A stretch of 52,647 bases of DNA from Pseudomonadales bacterium (GTDB lineage: Bacteria > Pseudomonadota > Gammaproteobacteria > Pseudomonadales > JAHRWD01): the NCBI GenBank assembly GCA_019090315.1, contig JAHRWD010000103.1, positions 1 to 52,647 of the forward strand, read 5' to 3'. Both the position numbers and the translations under genes were made by a program. The first letter of the stretch is position 1, and each line of letters opens with the position of its first letter. Under the pieces are notes generated by a model. That model searched no databases and was not told the origin of the DNA. It saw only the letters and a program-made list of their open reading frames with translations. Shown one piece after another: positions 26,812 to 36,243 of the stretch.

Positions 26812-28296
26812 CTACTTGGCTTTTTGCAACAAATAGTCGACCAACAAACCGACTGGCCTGCCGGTTGAGCCTTTTTTCATACCACCGCTAATCCAGGCGC
26901 TGCCGGCAATATCCAGGTGTGCCCAGTTGTACTTTTTGGCAAAACGCGAAAGAAAGCAGGCAGCGGTAATACTGCCCGCTGCACGACCACCAACGTTGGC
27001 AATATCGGCAAAAGGAGTATCGAGCGAATCCTGGTAATCATCCCACAGTGGCAAGCGCCAGACCCTATCGCCACTCTGCTCGCCGGAAGCGGTTAACTGA
27101 TTCGCAAGCTCATCATCATTGCTAAACATTCCGGTGGCAGGGCCACCCAGTGCGACCACGCATGCGCCGGTAAGGGTTGCGATATCAATAACGGATTGGG
27201 GCTTAAAGCGCTCAGCGTAGGTCAGCATGTCACAAAGAACCAGACGCCCTTCGGCATCGGTATTCAGTACTTCAATAGTAATACCCGACATGCTGGTGAC
27301 GACGTCGCCGGGTTTGGTTGCGGTACTGCTAGGCATATTTTCAACCGCACCGACAATGCCAACCACATTTACTTTTGGAGTCAGTTCAATCAATGATGCC
27401 ATTGAACCAAACACGCTGGCGGCACCGCACATATCAAATTTCATCTCATCCATGCCGGCCCCAGGCTTGAGGCTGATTCCACCGGAATCAAAGGTTACGC
27501 CCTTGCCCACCAATACGTGTGGCTTCTCGGTTTTGGGCGCCCCTTTATATTCAAATACAATCAGCTTGGCTGGCTCCGCAGAGCCGGCACTTACCGACAG
27601 CATCGAGCCCATTTTCAGCAGTTTCATCTCTTTTTCGTCGATGATTTTTACCGTTAATTTGGGGCTTTTACGTGCAAGCTCCCGCGCACTTTTCGCCAGG
27701 AATGCTGGCGTACATATATTTCCCGGTAAATTACCCAACTGTCGTGAATAGTTCACCCCGGATCCAATCGCCATGCCGGCAGCGATCGCTTTCTGTGCAC
27801 TATTTAGCTGCTTGCGCTCCTCCACGATAAAAGCCACCTGATTGAGGCTCGATTTAGCAGATTGGCTTTTGGTGGTGTCATATTTATAACCTGAATATTC
27901 AGCATCAATCACCAATCGCTGAACCAACCAGTCCGATGAACGACCCTCAATTTCTATACCCGCTAGCGATATAGTGGCTGACTTCGCACTGCCACTGCGT
28001 AGCTCTTTCAAAATAGTTGAAGACAGCGCACGGAACTCTTTTTCGGTCAGCTGATCTTTTTCTCCGGTTGAGACCAACAGCAAGCGCTTTGCCGGTAATC
28101 CGGGTATCGATCGCAAGGCCAGGGCACTACCTGCCTTTTTCTTCAGATCCCCGGTCGCTAATACATCCTTGATCAATTTAAGGCCATCACTATCCAGGCC
28201 CTTTAGCACATCAGGCTTTTGATCCGCTGAAACGGCTACTACTAACCAGTCGGTTTTAGCCTTCAATACACTGCTGGTTGTAACGCTATATTTCAT
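26812..28296 (-). CDS. pepA: Leucyl aminopeptidase (M17)
   Basis: Cytosolic M17 aminopeptidase of 494 residues with two divalent metals. The C-terminal catalytic domain shows VGKGVTFDSGGISLKPG, the signature NTDAEGRLVL and the active-site region around GAVENMPS. The N-terminal domain is less conserved; in Escherichia coli it also binds DNA at cer/carAB. First gene of pepA-holC-hypothetical-valS and divergent from lptF, as in many gammaproteobacteria. Confidence 0.97.
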   Translation of the reverse strand: MKYSVTTSSVLKAKTDWLVVAVSADQKPDVLKGLDSDGLKLIKDVLATGDLKKKAGSALALRSIPGLPAKRLLLVSTGEKDQLTEKEFRALSSTILKELRSGSAKSATISLAGIEIEGRSSDWLVQRLVIDAEYSGYKYDTTKSQSAKSSLNQVAFIVEERKQLNSAQKAIAAGMAIGSGVNYSRQLGNLPGNICTPAFLAKSARELARKSPKLTVKIIDEKEMKLLKMGSMLSVSAGSAEPAKLIVFEYKGAPKTEKPHVLVGKGVTFDSGGISLKPGAGMDEMKFDMCGAASVFGSMASLIELTPKVNVVGIVGAVENMPSSTATKPGDVVTSMSGITIEVLNTDAEGRLVLCDMLTYAERFKPQSVIDIATLTGACVVALGGPATGMFSNDDELANQLTASGEQSGDRVWRLPLWDDYQDSLDTPFADIANVGGRAAGSITAACFLSRFAKKYNWAHLDIAGSAWISGGMKKGSTGRPVGLLVDYLLQKAK

Positions 28297-28577
28297 AGGG
28301 TTTCTCTTGTTAAAGTTCTTGGGGGACAGAATGAGCCCGACTTCTGTTAGCGGCTTCCATTAGATCGTGAATCCAGAAACACAGGAATAGCTGTGCAATC
28401 GGGAAATTGTACCTTATTATTTGCTTGTTTGGCTGGCAACACTGCATAAAACGGTTATTTCATCCATTGACGATAGCCTTTTCAAAAAAGGCTCCTATTT
28501 ACATGCTCCAGCGCTACATTATGTTTTAAATTTATGCATCATTCAGCACGCTATTTTCACATATGCAGAGAGGTTGA
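28297..28577. other. Divergent pepA/lptF promoter region
   Basis: No gene seen. A short hairpin AGCCTTTT (28475-28482) and AAAAGGCT (28486-28493) lies about 85 bases before lptF. The region must carry promoters for both operons. Confidence 0.4.
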
Positions 28578-29732
28578 TTGGCTTTTTTGCAGGCAACCCA
28601 GTACAAGCTATTGATTTTATCTCGTTACGTATTAAAACAATTGATTGCTACCACAGCAGGGGTTGCTGCGGTGTTGCTGTTGATTATTATGAGCAGCCGT
28701 TTCAGTCGCTACCTTGGCGATGCCGCGGCTGGTAAACTCGCTGCCGATATCCTGTTCCCGATTATGGCATATCGCTTCCCCGGCTTTTTTGAGCTGGTGC
28801 TACCACTGTCTTTCTTCATCGCATTGTTAATGGTTTACGGCCGCCTTTATTCTGAAAGTGAAATGGCGGTACTCAATGCCTGCGGCATTAGCCCCCATAA
28901 AATGTTTGGCCTGGCTTTCAGCGCAGCCTGTGGGATAACGCTGATCGTCGGCTTGATCTCGCTATACGTGAGCCCCTGGGGTGCCATGCATGTTGAAAAA
29001 CTGATTCAGCAGCAGTCAGGGCAATCCATTGCCCACCTGGCTCCCGGACAGTTCCACCAACAAAGATCGCGGGGATCGGTTATCTACATGGAACCCGGGC
29101 AGCAGGGTCAGGATGCTTTCGGGACTGTGTTTATCTCTCAGGTCACAAAAAAAAGCCGCTCCGACCCATCACTACAGTCAACCCTGATCACCGCACAGAC
29201 AGGAAGTTTTTTCACCGATGAAAAAACCAATATAGGCTATCTAACGGTAAAAAATGGTTTTCACCTCCAGGGCACCCCAGGCCAGCTTGACTATCGCAGT
29301 ACCCATTTCGAGAAACTGAACCATAGATACAGCGAACCGAGCCCGGAATTCATCAATAGCAAACGTGATTCAATCTCTAGTGCAGCGCTATTTAGTTCAT
29401 CAAAAACCGATGACATTGCACTACTGCAATGGCGGCTTTCACTACCATTCATTGCTCCCATCATCTGTTTGATTGCATTCCCGCTAAGCAAAATAAACCC
29501 ACGTCAGGGGCGTTTTGCACGGATATTTCCAGCCATTATTCTTTATCTTTCCTATCTGATGCTGCTGTCATTCGCCCGCAGTTCGATTGAAAAAGGCGAT
29601 CTAAATCCGTACCCAGGGATATGGTCGGTACACCTGCTGTACTTCACGATCGGGTTGCTTCTCTATTTCGGACCGGCAATTAAACGGACGCTGTTCAATC
29701 CAGCTATCCAGCACGATTCCGACAAGGGCTAG
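28578..29732 (+). CDS. lptF: LPS export ABC permease LptF
   Basis: Inner-membrane permease of 384 residues. With LptG it forms the transmembrane part of the LptB2FGC machine that extracts LPS. Six membrane segments in the YjgP/YjgQ pattern (three N-terminal, three C-terminal) flank a periplasmic beta-jellyroll (about 140-270). The start is a TTG at 28578 preceded by GAGAGG. A second TTG at 28611 (encoding ILSRYVLKQ) would match the usual family length better. lptG follows at once. Confidence 0.95.
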   Translation: MAFLQATQYKLLILSRYVLKQLIATTAGVAAVLLLIIMSSRFSRYLGDAAAGKLAADILFPIMAYRFPGFFELVLPLSFFIALLMVYGRLYSESEMAVLNACGISPHKMFGLAFSAACGITLIVGLISLYVSPWGAMHVEKLIQQQSGQSIAHLAPGQFHQQRSRGSVIYMEPGQQGQDAFGTVFISQVTKKSRSDPSLQSTLITAQTGSFFTDEKTNIGYLTVKNGFHLQGTPGQLDYRSTHFEKLNHRYSEPSPEFINSKRDSISSAALFSSSKTDDIALLQWRLSLPFIAPIICLIAFPLSKINPRQGRFARIFPAIILYLSYLMLLSFARSSIEKGDLNPYPGIWSVHLLYFTIGLLLYFGPAIKRTLFNPAIQHDSDKG

Positions 29733-29738
29733 CGGGCT

Positions 29739-30803
29739 TTGTTTTCTATCATCGATCGTTATCTGTTCAAGCAACTAATGGCTGCCATGTGCCTTGTATT
29801 GCTGGTCATTGGTGGGCTGGATTTCATCTTCACGTTTCTGGCTGAGCTTGAAGATATTTCCGATAACTACGGGCTGCCTCAAATCGGTCTATACATACTC
29901 GGTACACTACCCAGACGCCTGTACGAGCTGATCCCATTTTGTTGTCTTATTGGTTGCCTGATGGGGCTTGGCAATCTCGCCAGTAGCCATGAGCTAACGG
30001 CTATTCGCTCCTCGGGGGTTTCGATGGCCAAGCTGGTACGTCTGGTGATACAACCCGGATTAGTACTGGTTCTTGGTGGCTTTATCCTCGGCGAATACGT
30101 CGCCCCGGTAATGGAAAGAAATGCTCAAAGCCAGCGCGCCATCACCCAGGCAAACAGGGCTAGCATCGCCAACCGGTACGGCTTTTGGCAACGAAACGGA
30201 GATCAATTCCTCCATGTACGGGCGGTTCAACCCAATGGTAATCTCAACCATATCACTCGCTATCAATTAGATGAGAACCTGAAGGTAGAGTGGATTTCGG
30301 TCGCTAAAAGTGCCCGCCATGAACATGGCAAATGGACGTTACACGATATAAGCACCACTCATTTCAGCGAAGAAAGGGTTACGCACCAATCGTATGTGAG
30401 CGAGAAATGGGACACGGAGCTGTCTCCAGATACCGTCAGCCTGGTGATAGTGGATCCTGATCGGCTATCGATATCTGCGCTCTATCGATATACCCGCTAC
30501 CTGACAGCACAGGGGGCTGATACCTCAGAATATGAACTCGCATTCTGGAAAAAATCACTGCAACCGTTCTCGATCATCGCACTGATCGTGTTGGGGATTT
30601 CCTTTATTTTTGGTCCGCTGCGTGAGGTGAACATTGGCCTTAGAATCCTGTCTGGAGTAATCATCGGGCTAGTATTTATGATCATGCAGAATTTGCTGGG
30701 GCCCGCCAGTGGCGTATTTGGGTTTTCACCATTAATCGCGGTCCTGATACCACCAACGCTGGCGTTAGCGCTGGGGTTAAGAGGATTGAGCAAGGCTCGG
30801 TGA
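29739..30803 (+). CDS. lptG: LPS export ABC permease LptG
   Basis: Second permease of the LPS exporter, 354 residues, with the same 3+3 membrane layout and periplasmic jellyroll (about 140-265). N-terminus IIDRYLFKQLMAAMCLVL and C-terminal GPLREVNIGLRILSGVIIG are typical. The start is TTG at 29739, six bases after the lptF stop, with GCGGG weakly serving as ribosome site. Both lpt genes use TTG starts here. Confidence 0.95.
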   Translation: MFSIIDRYLFKQLMAAMCLVLLVIGGLDFIFTFLAELEDISDNYGLPQIGLYILGTLPRRLYELIPFCCLIGCLMGLGNLASSHELTAIRSSGVSMAKLVRLVIQPGLVLVLGGFILGEYVAPVMERNAQSQRAITQANRASIANRYGFWQRNGDQFLHVRAVQPNGNLNHITRYQLDENLKVEWISVAKSARHEHGKWTLHDISTTHFSEERVTHQSYVSEKWDTELSPDTVSLVIVDPDRLSISALYRYTRYLTAQGADTSEYELAFWKKSLQPFSIIALIVLGISFIFGPLREVNIGLRILSGVIIGLVFMIMQNLLGPASGVFGFSPLIAVLIPPTLALALGLRGLSKAR

Positions 30804-30855
30804 TGGTTATATCTTTTACCGTGAGCAGAGGAATTTCAGGGCAAACTGAATAATT

Positions 30856-31350
30856 TCATTTTTTTTCTTTCGGACTCCATCGGATACGTGTCCCGGAGAT
30901 CCGGTCATGCCATGCACAACCTTCAGGATCAAACACCACCCATAAATAGCCCAGACCTCCACAGGCGGCAGAGAGCATTGCCGCAAAGATACGTATCAAT
31001 GCTTGCCGGACGCTAATCCGTTCACCCTGTAGATTTTCGACCTGAAGGCGCCAGGCCTGCATCCCCAGGGTTCGACCTGAGCGAACCCAGAATAGAGTAA
31101 AAAATCCCACCACGATCAGCACTAGATAAATCTGAAAGATCAGGCCGCTGATACCGGTATTCGGTACTTCCTGCATGCCGTCGGCAATAAAAAAAGAGCG
31201 TATAAACATCACCAGCAATGTCCCGAACATTAGCAGGCCTGCTACCAATAAGCTGTCATACAGCATGGCAGCCAAACGCCTTAGCAAGCTAGTGAATTTT
31301 TCAGCCGTGGAGATTTTCGGAGTAACAGGTTCTGAATTAGACGAAGGCAT
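30856..31350 (-). CDS. RDD family membrane protein
   Basis: Small membrane protein of 164 residues with the RDD pattern: RLAAMLYDSLLVAGLLMF opening the first helix, a second helix at about 85-105 and GRTLGMQAWRLQV after it, then AWHDRISGTRI near the end. Some members of the family are Na+(Li+,K+)/H+ antiporters; most are uncharacterised. It converges with lptG across 52 bases, consistent with its usual place near the lpt/pepA block. Confidence 0.9.
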   Translation of the reverse strand: MPSSNSEPVTPKISTAEKFTSLLRRLAAMLYDSLLVAGLLMFGTLLVMFIRSFFIADGMQEVPNTGISGLIFQIYLVLIVVGFFTLFWVRSGRTLGMQAWRLQVENLQGERISVRQALIRIFAAMLSAACGGLGYLWVVFDPEGCAWHDRISGTRIRWSPKEKK

Positions 31351-31422
31351 TGCTGACCATTCAATATAAAAACGCGCAGCCTATCAGATAGCGCCCCAAC
31401 GGAACAGCTATGCTAATACGAT

Positions 31423-31463
31423 GAGGCCTTATATTAGGGAGATGATTTTGCTTTCAGGCAAGG
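31423..31463. mobile_element. Fragment of MITE-like element (family 1)
   Basis: Left end GAGGCCTTATATTAGG followed by the family core GAGATGATTTTGCTTTCAGG. No matching right end (GGTCTC) is present, so this is a truncated copy or single end. It lies between the RDD gene and the end of the GGDEF/EAL gene, whose stop begins 22 bases further on. Confidence 0.7.
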
Positions 31464-31484
31464 AAAAAAGATGGGCAATACAGA

Positions 31485-34460
31485 TCACCCGTCCATCACG
31501 CCACCATGAGCAATTTTTCGTTGCTGAATCAGCTCGAAAAACTGATCCGCCGCTAGCGGTTTCGAAAACAGGAAACCCTGCATATTGTCACAGCGCATCG
31601 ATGAAAGTATCTCCGCCTGCTCCAGTGTTTCAATTCCCTCCGCTATTACCCGTAGATCAAGGTGTTTGGCCAGATCGACAATCGACGCAACGATTCGACG
31701 ATCCGATTCATTTTCAACCATTTCAGAGATAAAGGAGCGATCAATTTTTAACTCATCAATCGGGAAATTTTTGAGGTAACTCAGAGATGAATACCCAGTC
31801 CCAAAATCATCAATCGCAAGCTGTATACCCATAGCCTTCAGTTTATCCATCACTCCGATCGCACGCGTCTCATCATCCATCATTGCAGCTTCGGTAATTT
31901 CCAGTAATAACCGATCCGGTCGCACACCGGTACGCTCTAAAATTGTTTCAATAGAATGCACCATATTGGCGTTACCAAACTGCTTGCTCGACAAGTTGAC
32001 CGCTATGTGAGGAAGCTCTATCCCTGATTTTTTCCATTCAGCTAACTGCTCGCAGGCCATGTCTATAACTTGCTCCCCCAACGTAACAATCAGGCCCGTT
32101 TCCTCTGCGACTTCAATAAAATCACCGGGGTATCGAATACCGCCTAAGCCCGAGTCCCAACGCACCAACGCCTCAGCACCAATTACCTCACCAGTACGAA
32201 AACAGATCTGGGGCTGAAAATGCAGAATAAACTGACGAAACTGTAGTGCATGCCGCAGATCAGCCTCCAGCTTCAATCGCTGTAGCATTTGCCTGTCCAT
32301 GTCCTGCGTAAAAAACTGGTAACAGTTGCGGCCATTTCCTTTGGCGCGATACATGGCTGTATCGGCATTTCGTAGTAGCTCTTCGACCGTGTTGCCATTT
32401 TCCGGATATAAAGCGATACCTATGCTCGGGGTGGTTACCAGTTCATGACCTGCAATCGCCAACGGCTCTCTCAACAGACTCAGGATTTTTTGGGCGACGG
32501 TAACCACCACTCTCAGACTACTGATATCTTCCAGCATGATGGCAAATTCATCGCCCCCTAACCGGGCGACAGTATCCTCAGGGCGAGTACCGCTAACAAG
32601 ACGCTTCGCCACTTCTATCAGCAGTTCATCGCCGGTCGAATGCCCAAGTGAATCATTAACGTTCTTGAAACGATCCAGATCAAGAAAAAGCACCGCATGA
32701 TGCTTGTCTTTTCTCTTGGCGGCGGTGACAGCATGTTCGAGACGCTCATGAAACAATGCCCGGTTCGGCAGGTTAGTCAGGGCATCGTACTGCGCCATTT
32801 TTCGCAGCTTATCTTCCTGTATTTTTTGATCGGAAATATCCCTCAGGACAACCAGATGGATGTTACCTGCTCCATCCCCCGAAACCCGATCCAGGCGCAC
32901 ATTCACTTCAGCAAAAAATTGCGATCCGTCGCCCCGTAGCAACTGAAGTTCAATCGGCCCTGGCACATCCGATAAGATCCAGTCCCTGGCCTCGTCACGG
33001 CTATCAGGCGCCAACAGTTGGTATCCATTCGTACCAATGGCCGAACCCGTGGGATATCCCATCATTTCATCCATAGAATGGTTGGTCTCTTTAATCAGAC
33101 CGTTTTCAAAAACCAGTACGCCTTCAAATGCGGCCTCACCAAGCGTTCTCCAGCGTTTTTCACTATCCTGGAGGGCAGATTCATTTTCTATGCGTTGTAT
33201 TATTTCGGCATTCAATGTTCTATTCAGACCATTGATTCGCCCCCCCAGTGCGAAAGAAAAAAGCAGCAGCTGTAACAACACACCAACCTTGAATGCATGG
33301 GCTGAGAAACTCAACGTGATAAAGCCGAGCAAATCAAGCGACAGTACAGCAGCTATGATGACGATCGATATCCATGCCGCCAGGAAATAGATCGCGGGCT
33401 TAAATCCAGCCTGCAATCGTTTCATACTGACCAGCAACAGCAATAACCCTGCCGGCAAAAGAAATGCGTGAACCGGACCTACAAATGAGCCAGCACCAAA
33501 AGCCCAGGCAAGCGGTATCACTGATAGCGATCCGATCGACGTGTACTTGCAGAGGCGATCTAGCAGTGGCTCTTTCTCGGGAAGATTAAAAAAGTCCCGC
33601 ATCAGTTGGGCTATTGCACTTACTTGCAGCGCAATAAGGCTTACGATGATGAACCTCGACGCAGATTCTGAAACATCCCCCGCACCATCTACTACCATGT
33701 TGTAGCCGACGCTCGCAGCTACAAACAATACGTAGCTTAGATAGCTTCTTTCGCGAGTTGAAAAGTAAAGAAACAGATTAAATACCCCTAACCCAAAACA
33801 GATCCCATAAAACAATCCAAGTATCAGGTATTCGGTCACTTGCTGGCTTCGATATTCCGCTACCGAGCTCAGAACCAGCGGCACGCGAATGGGGCCCAAA
33901 CTACTCACTTCCAGATAATAGGTGTCCGCCGCGACCATGTTTGGCTTCAGCATGAATACCGGTGTCCGTTCATCAGCAAGAGGTATAACGAGGCTGAAGC
34001 GACTCCCTGCCAGGTCATCTGCTCGAAACAGATGCACAATACTCAGCAAAGGGTTTTTCAAATTTAGCAAAAGCGGAAAATCACTATCGGTTTTCATCTC
34101 TACTTTGAACCGAAACCAGTAGCTGGATGAACTCAAACCAAATGACATCCGGTCATTCGCTGGCCGAAAAAAAAGACCCTGTTGGTATTTTTTCTCTACT
34201 TCAGAGACCGAAAGACTTGCAGACGTGTCTTCGTAAACCTCTAGATAAGGTGATAGATCAGCGATAAAATCAGTTTTGTCCACCACCAAACCGGATAGTG
34301 CCAACTGGATACTGAAAATACTGTAAAGCAAAAAACTGATCAGAGAGTTCCTCAAATTTAGTAGGCGTTGTACGCACGGACAGTTCAACACCAAAGCTTG
34401 CCCGATAAATATAGCTCTCAACCAGTATTTTGGCCACTGTAATTTGACCATGGCAAACAT
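31485..34460 (-). CDS. 7TM-DISM / PAS / GGDEF / EAL signalling protein
   Basis: Membrane c-di-GMP enzyme of 991 residues. A signal-like hydrophobic segment (about 38-60), then a periplasmic DISMED2 domain (about 75-195), a seven-helix DISM membrane domain (about 205-405), PAS (about 425-545), GGDEF (about 560-715) and EAL (about 735-975). The cyclase motif RLGGDEFA is intact. The phosphodiesterase motifs EALVRW, NLSSKQF, DDFGTGYSS and EGIET are intact too, so both activities are possible. The periplasmic domain is of a type thought to bind carbohydrate. The true start may be a TTG or ATG further in, since the first 35 residues look atypical. Confidence 0.92.
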   Translation of the reverse strand: MFAMVKLQWPKYWLRAIFIGQALVLNCPCVQRLLNLRNSLISFLLYSIFSIQLALSGLVVDKTDFIADLSPYLEVYEDTSASLSVSEVEKKYQQGLFFRPANDRMSFGLSSSSYWFRFKVEMKTDSDFPLLLNLKNPLLSIVHLFRADDLAGSRFSLVIPLADERTPVFMLKPNMVAADTYYLEVSSLGPIRVPLVLSSVAEYRSQQVTEYLILGLFYGICFGLGVFNLFLYFSTRERSYLSYVLFVAASVGYNMVVDGAGDVSESASRFIIVSLIALQVSAIAQLMRDFFNLPEKEPLLDRLCKYTSIGSLSVIPLAWAFGAGSFVGPVHAFLLPAGLLLLLVSMKRLQAGFKPAIYFLAAWISIVIIAAVLSLDLLGFITLSFSAHAFKVGVLLQLLLFSFALGGRINGLNRTLNAEIIQRIENESALQDSEKRWRTLGEAAFEGVLVFENGLIKETNHSMDEMMGYPTGSAIGTNGYQLLAPDSRDEARDWILSDVPGPIELQLLRGDGSQFFAEVNVRLDRVSGDGAGNIHLVVLRDISDQKIQEDKLRKMAQYDALTNLPNRALFHERLEHAVTAAKRKDKHHAVLFLDLDRFKNVNDSLGHSTGDELLIEVAKRLVSGTRPEDTVARLGGDEFAIMLEDISSLRVVVTVAQKILSLLREPLAIAGHELVTTPSIGIALYPENGNTVEELLRNADTAMYRAKGNGRNCYQFFTQDMDRQMLQRLKLEADLRHALQFRQFILHFQPQICFRTGEVIGAEALVRWDSGLGGIRYPGDFIEVAEETGLIVTLGEQVIDMACEQLAEWKKSGIELPHIAVNLSSKQFGNANMVHSIETILERTGVRPDRLLLEITEAAMMDDETRAIGVMDKLKAMGIQLAIDDFGTGYSSLSYLKNFPIDELKIDRSFISEMVENESDRRIVASIVDLAKHLDLRVIAEGIETLEQAEILSSMRCDNMQGFLFSKPLAADQFFELIQQRKIAHGGVMDG

Positions 34461-34666
34461 GCGGTAACGGCACTATACGAATGTGATTCAACGATAAAAT
34501 TGGTACCTGCTAGAGACAATTCAAGATACCATTGAACCTCTTCCTGCGCGATAGAACATCCGCAGGGGAGTGACCAAAACATTCATCTTTCATCAACCGT
34601 GAAGACAGGGAACGAATTTTCCGGAAAAAAGACTTCACACCAATAACAAAAACAAAGGAGATCAAG

Positions 34667-35536
34667 ATGTCAGAACTCAGATTTGATGGGAAAATAGCGA
34701 TCGTAACTGGAGCCGGGGGTGGGCTTGGCCGAGCCCACGCACTTTTACTCGCCTCCCGAGGCGCCAAAGTAGTGGTCAACGACCTCGGTGGCAGTGTTGA
34801 CGGTACTGGCTCTTCACTCAGCCCTGCGGAGCAGGTCGTTGCGGAGATCAAAGCAGCTGGCGGAGAAGCGGTAGCAGATTCCAATACCGTAGCGACACAG
34901 GCCGGCGGCATCGCCATGGTCAAAACCGCTGTGGACAATTTCGGTGGTGTTCATATCATCATCAATAACGCCGGCATTTTGCGGGATAAATCCTTCCGCA
35001 ACATGACCCCGGAACTGTTTGATCCGGTCATTGATGTTCATCTGAAAGGTTGTGTATGGCCTACCCACGCAGCATGGGAAATTATGCGCGAGCAAAACTA
35101 CGGCCGTGTTATTAATACCTCATCTTCGTCCGGCCTGTACGGTAACTTTGGCCAGGCCAACTATTCCTCGGCGAAGATGGGTATTGTTGGACTCACCAAC
35201 ACCCTGGCCATTGAAGGAGCTAAATACAACATCAAGGTCAATACCCTCGCCCCCGGCGCAAAAACCCGCATGACGGTTGATCTGCTGGGTGATCGGGCAG
35301 ATGGAATGGACCCTGCGTTGGTATCTCCAATCGTCGCATATCTTTGCCATGAAAGCAGTGAGATCAGTGGTGAAATTTACGCTGCAGCCTCTGGCCATGT
35401 CGCAAGGGTATTCGTAGCTGAAACCCAGGGTGTGACCGATGCTGACCAGATGAGCATTGAGTATATCCGCGATCATCTTGAGTCGATCCGTAATGAAGAA
35501 GGGTACTCGGTACCTGGCTCTGCGAAGGTTAGCTAG
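34667..35536 (+). CDS. SDR, (3R)-hydroxyacyl-CoA dehydrogenase-like
   Basis: Short-chain dehydrogenase of 289 residues, paralogous to the gene at 15358-16242. It shares VTGAGGGLGRAHA, VVVNDLGGSVDGTG, NNAGILRDKSF, and YGNFGQANYSSAK with the catalytic Tyr and Lys. Pattern points to the MFE-2/HSD17B4 dehydrogenase branch acting on acyl-CoA or steroid-like substrates. GGAG sits eight bases before the ATG. It stands alone on its strand, with a hairpin (35553-35597) after the stop. Confidence 0.92.
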   Translation: MSELRFDGKIAIVTGAGGGLGRAHALLLASRGAKVVVNDLGGSVDGTGSSLSPAEQVVAEIKAAGGEAVADSNTVATQAGGIAMVKTAVDNFGGVHIIINNAGILRDKSFRNMTPELFDPVIDVHLKGCVWPTHAAWEIMREQNYGRVINTSSSSGLYGNFGQANYSSAKMGIVGLTNTLAIEGAKYNIKVNTLAPGAKTRMTVDLLGDRADGMDPALVSPIVAYLCHESSEISGEIYAAASGHVARVFVAETQGVTDADQMSIEYIRDHLESIRNEEGYSVPGSAKVS

Positions 35537-35552
35537 GCCGTAATACAGCGCC

Positions 35553-35597
35553 ATAACTACCGGTGCCCCAAATAACTGAAAGGGCCCCGGCAGTTAT
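35553..35597. repeat. Imperfect hairpin after SDR gene
   Basis: Arms ATAACTACCGGTGCCCC (35553-35569) and GGGCCCCGGCAGTTAT (35582-35597) pair with two mismatches. It may form the 3' end of the SDR message; there is no T-run. Confidence 0.6.
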
Positions 35598-35640
35598 ATT
35601 CATCGTACAATCTCACCGCTTTATCCGCCCTGGCAAGAAC

Positions 35641-36216
35641 ATGACATTCACTCTGAAACATGCGACACCTCTTTCGTGGACAGAAACTGTACTGGAAGAC
35701 TTTGACCAGTTCCTGCTAGACCATGCCTCCTGCGAGAAAAAAGCCTCCGGCATGGCGGTAAACCTTCTCTCCCACTACCCGGATCGTGCCGAGCTGGTAA
35801 CGGCCATGACCAACCTTGCTATTGAAGAGCTGAATCACTTCCGCGAGGTCACCAAACTGATTCACGCTCGTGGCCTGGCGCTGGGTACCGATAGCAAAGA
35901 TCCCTATATCAACCGGTTTAGAAAGGCGATCCGCCGCGGCAGCGATGAATATATGCTAGATCAACTGCTGATCGCCAGCATCGTTGAGGCCCGCGGAGCC
36001 GAGCGTTTTGGCCTGATCAGCCAGGCTCTGGACGCAGGGCCGGTCAAAGAGTTTTATATCGCTATTACCAAATCCGAACAGCGACACAAGGATCTGTTTA
36101 TCGAGCTTGCCAAACAATACCTGCCCGCCGCAGATGTAGAGCAACGGCTTGAAGAGCTTCTCGATATTGAAGCCGCAATTGTTGCAGAACTACCCGACCG
36201 AGCCGCATTACATTAG
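35641..36216 (+). CDS. miaE: tRNA-(ms2io6A)-hydroxylase MiaE
   Basis: Non-haem diiron monooxygenase of 191 residues hydroxylating the isopentenyl group of ms2i6A at tRNA position 37. The four-helix diiron ligands are visible: E32, E63 and H66 (EELNH), E116 (EARGAE), E146 and H149 (EQRH). The start is set at 35641 (MTFTLKHATP); the frame is open to 35563 but that part is unrelated to the family. Followed after 27 bases by a GT-A-like gene on the same strand. Confidence 0.93.
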   Translation: MTFTLKHATPLSWTETVLEDFDQFLLDHASCEKKASGMAVNLLSHYPDRAELVTAMTNLAIEELNHFREVTKLIHARGLALGTDSKDPYINRFRKAIRRGSDEYMLDQLLIASIVEARGAERFGLISQALDAGPVKEFYIAITKSEQRHKDLFIELAKQYLPAADVEQRLEELLDIEAAIVAELPDRAALH

Positions 36217-36243
36217 AGCAGTGAATAAAACTAGTACCGCTTA

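Noticed and set aside
34510..34938. 142-codon frame on the minus strand
   Set aside because: It is antisense to the start of a clear SDR gene and is a codon shadow of it.
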